A stretch of DNA of 18,507 nucleotides from an uncultured Treponema sp. GTDB taxonomy: Bacteria > Spirochaetota > Spirochaetia > Treponematales > Treponemataceae. Positions 14,468-18,507 of the stretch are shown here, piece by piece. Made by a program: the position numbers and the translations under genes. The notes below the pieces were generated by a model. It saw only the letters and a program-made list of their open reading frames with translations, had not been told where the DNA came from and searched no databases. The DNA lies in assembly GCA_947176045.1 (NCBI GenBank), contig CAMWPF010000007.1:1-18507 (forward strand), read 5' to 3'. The first letter of the stretch is position 1. Each line of letters opens with the position of its first letter.

Positions 14468-15088
14468 CTATTTCTTCACCGCGGACTTAACGATCAGCGT
14501 GCAGTCTTTATTCCCGGGAACGGCCCCGCGAACCAAAATGACGTTCAGTTCAGGATCAATTTTTACAATCTTGAGATTCTGTACAGTAACACGCTTGAAA
14601 CCCATGTGCCCAGGCAACTTCGTATTCTTAAAGCTGTGTCCAGGAGTTGTACAACCGCCTGTTCCACCCGGTTCGCGATGGAATTTGGAACCGTGGGTAG
14701 CGCGTCCGCCATGGAAGCCCCATCTTTTCATTACGCCCTGAAAGCCCTTTCCCTTGGAAGTCGCAGTAACGTCCACAAAGCGGGAGCCGTCAAACAACTC
14801 CAGACCGACCGTATCGCCGATCTTAACGTCCTTCTCGAAATCCCGGAATTCCTTCAAGTGGCGTTTCGGGGAAACATTTTCAGGAAAAACGCCGGCATAT
14901 GCCTTGTTCGCCTTGCCCGGCTTCAAATCATCGACGCCGAGAAGGACGGCATTGTACCCGTTCGTCTCTTCTGTCCTTGTGGCAATTACAGTGTTCGGTT
15001 CGACGCGGATCACGGTAACTGGTGTCAAGTTGCCGCTTTCGTCAAAGACCTGTGTCATGCCGACTTTTTTTGCAATCAGACCTTTCAT
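14468..15088 (-). CDS. rplC: 50S ribosomal protein uL3
   Basis: uL3 initiates 50S assembly and extends a loop to the peptidyl-transferase centre. The 206 residues include MKGLIAKKVGMTQVFDESGN, then SKGKGFQGVMKRWGFHGGRA and THGSKFHREPGGTGGCTTPG. The last part is the central loop, and the sequence GGCTTPG stands where E. coli has a different one (GQNQTPG). TAGGAG lies seven bases before the ATG. A spacer of 96 nt with a hairpin separates it from rpsJ. Confidence 0.97.
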   Translation of the reverse strand: MKGLIAKKVGMTQVFDESGNLTPVTVIRVEPNTVIATRTEETNGYNAVLLGVDDLKPGKANKAYAGVFPENVSPKRHLKEFRDFEKDVKIGDTVGLELFDGSRFVDVTATSKGKGFQGVMKRWGFHGGRATHGSKFHREPGGTGGCTTPGHSFKNTKLPGHMGFKRVTVQNLKIVKIDPELNVILVRGAVPGNKDCTLIVKSAVKK

Positions 15089-15104
15089 TCTGATATTCTC
15101 CTAC

Positions 15105-15122
15105 CGGGAACGGATGCTCCCG
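15105..15122 (-). repeat. short hairpin in the rpsJ-rplC spacer
   Basis: CGGGA pairs with TCCCG across an 8-nt loop, 17-34 bases upstream of the rplC ATG. There is no T-run, so it is not a terminator. The whole 96-nt spacer is unusual in a cluster whose other gaps are mostly 0-30 nt. TATAAA occurs just upstream on the minus strand, but without a -35 box. Confidence 0.35.
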
Positions 15123-15184
15123 TTTTATAGGCCGTCATCCCAGATCCGGAGGGACCGTACCTTCTTTTTTCTCAGCAGCAAAAG

Positions 15185-15493
15185 CTACTGTTTGATTTCA
15201 ACTGCGACGCCCGCAGGAAGTTCAAGCTTCATCAGCGAATCCATGACATCAGTCGTCGGATTCAAAATATCGATAAGGCGTTTGTGAGTACGCATCTCAA
15301 ACTGTTCCCGCGCCTTCTTGTTTACGTGCGGTGAACGGAGCACCGTTATCTTGTTGATTCTTGTAGGAAGCGGAATCGGTCCGGAAACCTTTGCCCCTGC
15401 CTTCTGCACAGCCTGCACAATGGCTTTAGCGCTCTGATCGATCAGTTCCACATCAAATGCGCGGAGCCTGACTCGAATCTTTCCATTCGCCAT
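15185..15493 (-). CDS. rpsJ: 30S ribosomal protein uS10
   Basis: uS10 is a 30S head protein that is also the antitermination factor NusE, bound by NusB and NusG. The 102 residues begin MANGKIRVRLRAFDVELIDQ, and GPIPLPTRINKITVLRSPHV and NKKAREQFEMRTHKRLIDIL are diagnostic. The start is supported by GGAGG nine nt upstream, which lies in a small hairpin. It follows tuf by 60 nt and begins the S10 operon. Confidence 0.98.
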   Translation of the reverse strand: MANGKIRVRLRAFDVELIDQSAKAIVQAVQKAGAKVSGPIPLPTRINKITVLRSPHVNKKAREQFEMRTHKRLIDILNPTTDVMDSLMKLELPAGVAVEIKQ

Positions 15494-15500
15494 AAAAATA

Positions 15501-15513
15501 TTCCTCCGAGGAA
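15501..15513 (-). promoter_or_regulatory. hairpin enclosing the rpsJ Shine-Dalgarno
   Basis: On the minus strand TTCCT (15513-15509) pairs with AGGAA (15505-15501) with the loop CGG, and the Shine-Dalgarno GGAGG (15507-15503) lies mostly in its loop and right arm. The ATG of rpsJ is nine bases downstream. The stem is short, so the RBS is likely only partly masked. Confidence 0.45.
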
Positions 15514-15518
15514 AATAC

Positions 15519-15544
15519 AGCCAATCTGCATTTGCAGATTGGCT
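15519..15544 (-). terminator. strong hairpin between tuf and rpsJ, possible attenuator
   Basis: AGCCAATCTGCA (15544-15533) is followed by AA and TGCAGATTGGCT (15530-15519), a perfect 12-bp inverted repeat. On the minus strand the bases after it read GTATTTTCC, a weak T-run. It begins 9 nt after the tuf stop. It could partly terminate transcription, protect the 3' end of tuf mRNA, or both, giving more EF-Tu than ribosomal protein. That is inference. Confidence 0.6.
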
Positions 15545-15553
15545 TATTCCAAA

Positions 15554-16741
15554 CTACTCGATAATCTTCGTTACCTGTCCGGAAGCGATTGTGTGGCCGC
15601 CTTCACGGATAGCAAGCTTCAGACCCTCGTCCATAGCGATCGGGTGAATCAGTTCGCCGATAATCTTTACGTTATCGCCAGGCATGACCATTTCTGTTCC
15701 TTCTCCCAGCTCGACGGTTCCAGTGATGTCCGTCGTTCTGAAGTAGAACTGCGGGCGGTAGCCGGTGCGGAAAGAACTGTGACGGCCGCCCTCTTCCTTG
15801 GTCAGAACATACAGCTGCGCCTCGAACTTTGTATGCGGCTTGATGGAGCCGGGCTTCGCAAGGCACTGGCCGCGCTCGACGTCCTTCTTCTCGACGCCGC
15901 GGAGCAGGATGCCGACGTTGTCGCCCGCGATTCCCTGATCCAGCGTCTTCTGGAACATCTCGATGCCAGTAACTGTCGACTTCGCCGTCGGGCGGATGCC
16001 GACAATCTCAACTTCGTCGTTCATGCTCACAATGCCGCGCTCGATACGGCCGGTAACAACCGTACCGCGTCCAGAAATCGTGAAGATGTCCTCAATCGGC
16101 ATCAAGAACGGCTTCTGATCGTCACGGACAGGATCGTCGAACCAAGTATCCATCGCAGTCAGCAGCTCTTCGATGCAGGCAGTGTTCGCGGCATCGCCAG
16201 CCTCGTTCAACGCCTTGAATGCAGAACCCTGGATGATCGGAGTGTCTTCGGAGAAGCCGTACTCCTTGAGCGTATCCTTGACTTCCTCGACGACCAGCTC
16301 AAGAAGATCCGGATCATCAACCATGTCAACCTTGTTCAAGAAGACGATAATCTTCGGAACGCCGACCTGGCGGGCAAGCAGCAGGTGCTCGCGCGTCTGC
16401 GGCATGACGGAATCCGGTGCAGAAACAACCAGAATCGCACCGTCCATCTGAGCAGCGCCGGTGATCATGTTCTTGATGTAGTCAGCGTGCCCCGGGCAGT
16501 CGATATGTGCATAGTGGCGCTTGTCGGACTGATACTCAAGGTGGCGGGTGTTGATTGTGATTCCGCGCTCCTTTTCCTCAGGTGCGTTGTCGATTTCGTC
16601 ATACTTGAGCGCCTTGTCACCATATTTGCTGGCGCAGTATGATGTGATAGCAGCTGAAAGTGTAGTCTTACCATGGTCAACGTGACCAATGGTACCAACG
16701 TTCATGTGAGGTTTAGTTCTATTGAACTTCTCCTTTGCCAT
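15554..16741 (-). CDS. tuf: elongation factor Tu
   Basis: EF-Tu is the GTPase that delivers aminoacyl-tRNA to the ribosome. The 395 residues contain all GTPase motifs: P-loop G19HVDHGKT26, switch-I T62 in RGIT, D81CPGH85, N136KVD139 and S173AF175. Domains 2 and 3 follow, including GRGTVVTGRIERGIV and the C-terminal GGHTIASGQVTKIIE. The start TKPHMNVGTIG is normal, and AAGGAG lies six bases before the ATG. TSYCASKYGD and TINTRHLEYQSDKRHYAHID resemble, from memory, treponemal EF-Tu. Gln124 is present, so I see no sign of that kirromycin-resistance change. It is preceded by a long leader and not by fusA. Confidence 0.99.
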   Translation of the reverse strand: MAKEKFNRTKPHMNVGTIGHVDHGKTTLSAAITSYCASKYGDKALKYDEIDNAPEEKERGITINTRHLEYQSDKRHYAHIDCPGHADYIKNMITGAAQMDGAILVVSAPDSVMPQTREHLLLARQVGVPKIIVFLNKVDMVDDPDLLELVVEEVKDTLKEYGFSEDTPIIQGSAFKALNEAGDAANTACIEELLTAMDTWFDDPVRDDQKPFLMPIEDIFTISGRGTVVTGRIERGIVSMNDEVEIVGIRPTAKSTVTGIEMFQKTLDQGIAGDNVGILLRGVEKKDVERGQCLAKPGSIKPHTKFEAQLYVLTKEEGGRHSSFRTGYRPQFYFRTTDITGTVELGEGTEMVMPGDNVKIIGELIHPIAMDEGLKLAIREGGHTIASGQVTKIIE

Positions 16742-17216
16742 GTGTTTCTCCTTGCCGGCATTTGCCTTTCTTGTTCCGGCATCCTTATTTTTATGTGTTG
16801 CACTTTAAGCCAGAATGAGAATCGCGCCAACAGACACAAACTCATTCGCAGACACAATTAAAATTGCAGTTGAGAATACAATGATTTCGTGGATTCAACG
16901 GACAGGAAGATTGCACTTCATCAGACGCCCCATCAATTCGGAACGTCCCGGCCGGTCACCACCGATCATCATCAATTCCTCAGCATTGACAACTGGTTTG
17001 GCACCACAGAGCCTATCAGCCTTTTACAAGGCCATCAGAACCCTTGATACCAAACATTTCCGCAGACAGCGCCGACGGCGCAATCCCGGCACAAGGGCCG
17101 TATAAACCTGAAAGCCGGACTTCCGGCTGACTTTACGGTTACACCAGTCCGCATCAAGCGGACTGCTGACATTCAAAGAACCCTTTTGCATACCTGCATT
17201 GCACCCAATGACAGGT
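16742..17216 (-). ncRNA. long structured 5' leader of tuf mRNA, unassigned
   Basis: About 475 nt lie between the promoter at 17223-17251 and the tuf ATG. I see no tRNA, terminator or established riboswitch signature. Hairpins on the minus strand include CAGTCCGC/GCGGACTG (17165-17145, 8 bp, 5-nt loop), AGCCGG/CCGGCT (17128-17113, 4-nt loop), GCGCC/GGCGC (17081-17069) inside a longer pairing CCCTTG/CAAGGG (17097-17092 with 17046-17041), and GCCTT/AAGGC with a GTAA tetraloop (17032-17019). A possible leader peptide is listed separately. The segment next to the tuf start has two copies of ATGCCGG (16781-16762 region). A structured regulatory leader is inference. A separate small RNA gene is also possible. 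Confidence 0.5.
16895..16972 (-). CDS. possible 25-residue leader ORF in the tuf leader
   Basis: A frame starting ATG at 16972 reads MMIGGDRPGRSELMGRLMKC, then NLPVR and TGA. GAGG lies five bases before the ATG, a fair Shine-Dalgarno. The frame is open for 17 more codons upstream. I recognise no family, the length is small, and chance is a real alternative. Its place inside the tuf leader is the only reason to list it. Confidence 0.25.
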   Translation of the reverse strand: MMIGGDRPGRSELMGRLMKCNLPVR

Positions 17217-17222
17217 TTTCAT

Positions 17223-17251
17223 TTTATACACTTTTTGAAAACAAATTGCAA
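17223..17251 (-). promoter_or_regulatory. sigma70-type promoter of tuf and the S10 cluster
   Basis: The minus strand carries -35 TTGCAA (17251-17246), a 17-nt spacer and -10 TATAAA (17228-17223). It lies about 95 nt after the rpsG terminator, so tuf starts a new transcript. The surrounding sequence is A/T-rich, which would favour opening. Predicted start is near 17216, leaving a leader of about 475 nt. No second promoter of similar quality was seen nearer to tuf. Confidence 0.75.
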
Positions 17252-17345
17252 GTGGTTTTGCCAATTATAAGGACAGAAGCCGCATACATGGCACATTCCG
17301 ACGCCTCCACCGCACCGCCTGCATGAAAACAGGCCGCAGGGCGGC

Positions 17346-17382
17346 AAAAAAACAAAAATCCTGTCTGTTCAGACAGGATTTT
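17346..17382 (-). terminator. intrinsic terminator after rpsG
   Basis: On the minus strand AAAATCCTGTCT (17382-17371) pairs perfectly with AGACAGGATTTT (17366-17355) across the loop GAAC. The arm ends in TTTT, followed by TGTTTTTTT. The stem has 12 pairs and a strong T-run. It starts 25 nt after the rpsG stop and closes the rpsL-rpsG transcript. Confidence 0.92.
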
Positions 17383-17406
17383 CATCATGCTACCAAGAAG
17401 CTGCGG

Positions 17407-17877
17407 CTACCATCTGTAGTGCGCGAACGCCTTGTTCGCTTCCGCCATCTTGTGGGTATCCTCCTTCTTCTTGAAGGCAGTTCCCGTATTGTTGAACGCA
17501 TCGAAGAGTTCCGCGGAAAGCGTGTCCGCCATCCCGTGGCCGCTCCTTGCGCGCGCGGCATCAATAATCCACCGCATTGCAAGCGCCTCGCGGCGGGAGT
17601 CGCGGATTTCAACCGGAACTTGATATGTCGCACCGCCGACGCGGCGGGACTTGACTTCTACAAGCGGCTTCACATTTTCGAGCGCTTTGAGCAGGACTTC
17701 CAGCGGATCCTTGTCAGTCTTCTTCTTCAGCTTGTCCATGGCATCATAGACAATCCTTGTGCAGGTCGCCTTTTTTCCGTCCAACATCATCCTCGTGACG
17801 AATTTCGAAATGACCTTGCTGTTGTACTTTACATCCGGCGCAACCGGACGGTCAACGGATTTCTTATGTCTTCCCAT
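17407..17877 (-). CDS. rpsG: 30S ribosomal protein uS7
   Basis: uS7 nucleates the 30S head and lies at the E site. It is the translational repressor of the str operon in E. coli. The 156 residues start MGRHKKSVDRPVAPDVKYNS, and TRMMLDGKKATCTRIVYDAM, VKSRRVGGATYQVPVEIRDS and KKKEDTHKMAEANKAFAHYR are typical. GGAGG lies six bases before the ATG, 12 nt after rpsL. The usual downstream fusA is missing and a terminator follows instead. Confidence 0.98.
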   Translation of the reverse strand: MGRHKKSVDRPVAPDVKYNSKVISKFVTRMMLDGKKATCTRIVYDAMDKLKKKTDKDPLEVLLKALENVKPLVEVKSRRVGGATYQVPVEIRDSRREALAMRWIIDAARARSGHGMADTLSAELFDAFNNTGTAFKKKEDTHKMAEANKAFAHYRW

Positions 17878-17889
17878 TTTGCCCCTCCG

Positions 17890-18264
17890 TTACGCCTTCG
17901 GCCTTTTGGCGCCATATTTGGAACGTCCGCGCTTGCGATCCTCCACTCCGAGTGTATCCTTCGTGCCGCGGATAATATGATAGCGGACGCCAGGAAGATC
18001 CTTGACACGGCCGCCGCGAATAAGAACCACAGAGTGCTCCTGCAAGTTGTGTCCAATGCCAGGAATGTATGCAGTCACTTCAATACCGTTGCTCAGACGA
18101 ACACGGGCAACCTTGCGGAGCGCCGAATTCGGCTTTTTCGGGGTAACAGTCATAACGCGGGTGCAGACACCACGCTTCTGCGGGCAGGATTGAAGCGCGG
18201 GAGCTTTCGTCCTGTTTGCCGCCGACCGCCGTCCCTGACGAATCAGTTGATTAATTGTAGGCAT
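17890..18264 (-). CDS. rpsL: 30S ribosomal protein uS12
   Basis: uS12 contacts the decoding centre and is the classic streptomycin target. The 124 residues equal the E. coli length. PTINQLIRQGRRSAANRTKA starts it, CPQKRGVCTRVMTVTPKKPN and RGGRVKDLPGVRYHIIRG follow. K43, K44 and K88, at the positions changed in resistant strains, are unchanged, as is D89, the methylthiolation site in E. coli. GGAG lies eight nt before the ATG. It starts the transcript, directly downstream of its promoter. Confidence 0.98.
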   Translation of the reverse strand: MPTINQLIRQGRRSAANRTKAPALQSCPQKRGVCTRVMTVTPKKPNSALRKVARVRLSNGIEVTAYIPGIGHNLQEHSVVLIRGGRVKDLPGVRYHIIRGTKDTLGVEDRKRGRSKYGAKRPKA

Positions 18265-18284
18265 CGCCTATTCTCCTATTATGC

Positions 18285-18304
18285 TTCCGGTCAGCACCCC
18301 GGAA
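18285..18304 (-). promoter_or_regulatory. hairpin in the rpsL leader
   Basis: TTCCGG (18304-18299) pairs perfectly with CCGGAA (18290-18285) with the 8-nt loop GGTGCTGA. It lies about 10 nt upstream of the rpsL Shine-Dalgarno in a leader of about 60 nt. It could be a protein or RNA-stability element. A link to uS7 repression is only a guess. Confidence 0.4.
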
Positions 18305-18327
18305 AAGATAAACCAAACAGTTTTTCT

Positions 18328-18356
18328 ATTTTACAGAATTTCAAAAATGAATGCAA
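18328..18356 (-). promoter_or_regulatory. sigma70-type promoter of rpsL-rpsG
   Basis: The minus strand carries -35 TTGCAT (18356-18351), a 17-nt spacer and -10 TAAAAT (18333-18328), about 64 nt from the rpsL ATG. It is similar in form to the tuf promoter (TTGCAA, 17 nt, TATAAA). The A/T-rich spacer supports the call. Confidence 0.7.
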
Positions 18357-18380
18357 GGGAATTCATTTTCGACCATCAAC

Positions 18381-18416
18381 AGAAAGCTCGGGAGGCGGCC
18401 GCCTCCCGAGCTTTCT
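18381..18416. repeat. perfect 36-bp palindrome
   Basis: The arm AGAAAGCTCGGGAGGCGG (18381-18398) is followed directly by its exact reverse complement (18399-18416) with no spacer. An RNA hairpin would have a stem of 16 pairs and a GGCC loop. On the minus strand it ends GCTTTCTG, which has only a weak T-run. It could be a terminator of the upstream unit, a binding site, or an assembly artefact at the contig end. Confidence 0.6.
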
Positions 18417-18422
18417 ATCCAC

Positions 18423-18460
18423 AAAAAACCCCCCCGGCGGGCGCCGCCCGAATTGGGGGG
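18423..18460 (-). terminator. terminator-like hairpin of an upstream transcript
   Basis: On the minus strand CCCCCC (18460-18455) and GGGGGGG (18435-18429) flank a G/C-rich loop segment, followed by TTTTTT (18428-18423). This is the form of an intrinsic terminator for a gene to the right of the window. The sequence from about 18429 to the edge is low-complexity and lacks any coding frame I can support, so base quality may be poor here. Confidence 0.5.
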
Positions 18461-18507
18461 ACAAGGGCCAAAAAACGGCGAGGGGAAACCAACACCACCA
18501 CACCGCC

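Noticed and set aside
13901..15130. Plus-strand open frame of 409 codons
   Set aside because: It is antisense to rplD and rplC, has no recognisable motif, no good ribosome binding site and arises from the codon bias of the real genes.
15539..16642. Plus-strand open frame of 367 codons
   Set aside because: It is the antisense shadow of tuf, whose GTPase motifs are unmistakable.
16815..17105. Plus-strand open frame of 96 codons in the tuf leader
   Set aside because: No Shine-Dalgarno or family similarity; it opposes a region better explained as the tuf leader.
16742..17345. tRNA genes upstream of tuf, as in many bacteria
   Set aside because: I searched for T-arm sequence and CCA-flanked acceptor stems on both strands and saw no cloverleaf.
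17890..18264. Streptomycin-resistance mutation in rpsL
   Set aside because: The lysines at 43, 44 and 88 are the usual wild-type residues.
1..18507. CRISPR array, insertion sequence, prophage or defence genes
   Set aside because: No spaced direct repeats, transposase, integrase or terminal inverted repeats were visible; the window is a conserved housekeeping cluster.

Overview
The window is the translation-machinery supercluster of a bacterium: a split str region (rpsL, rpsG, tuf) followed by the S10, spc and alpha ribosomal-protein operons. Every gene lies on the minus strand, so transcription runs from the right edge to the left edge. From memory only, with no search run, EF-Tu (residues TSYCASKYGD), uL15 (start MSDYNPVLSAPQGANKKRK), uL22, SecY and bL17 look most like Treponema-type Spirochaetota. 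I put that at about 0.6. The uS4 is an odd fit and looks more Clostridia-like.

Layout in transcription order. (1) 18507-18265: end of an unseen upstream unit, with a terminator-like hairpin, a perfect 36-bp palindrome and the rpsL promoter. (2) rpsL and rpsG, closed by a strong intrinsic terminator. There is no fusA. (3) A new promoter (TTGCAA, 17 nt, TATAAA) followed by an unusually long structured leader of about 475 nt before tuf. (4) tuf, then a 12-bp hairpin, then rpsJ-rplC-rplD-rplW-rplB-rpsS-rplV-rpsC-rplP-rpmC-rpsQ (S10), rplN-rplX-rplE-rpsN-rpsH-rplF-rplR-rpsE-rpmD-rplO-secY (spc), and rpmJ-rpsM-rpsK-rpsD-rpoA-rplQ (alpha). (5) A 77-residue four-cysteine zinc-ribbon protein of unknown function, coupled to rplQ. 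(6) An intrinsic terminator, a short intergenic region with a consensus promoter, and a partial creD-like inner-membrane protein gene running off the left edge.

The genes work together: they supply the small- and large-subunit proteins, the elongation factor that delivers aminoacyl-tRNA, the RNA polymerase alpha subunit and the SecY translocon pore. Gene spacing is tight. Stop codons often form part of the next Shine-Dalgarno site (TAAGGAG, TAGGAG) or overlap the next start (TAATG, TGATG), which indicates translational coupling. Several listed starts are shorter than the longest open frame (secY, rpmD, rplE, rpmC, rpsC, rplV, rplD); the reason is given in each entry.

Most of the region is ordinary and highly conserved. 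The parts deserving a second look are the small zinc-ribbon protein after rplQ, the long tuf leader with a possible small ORF, RNA hairpins at tuf/rpsJ and ahead of rpmJ, the Clostridia-like uS4, and the odd right-hand end.
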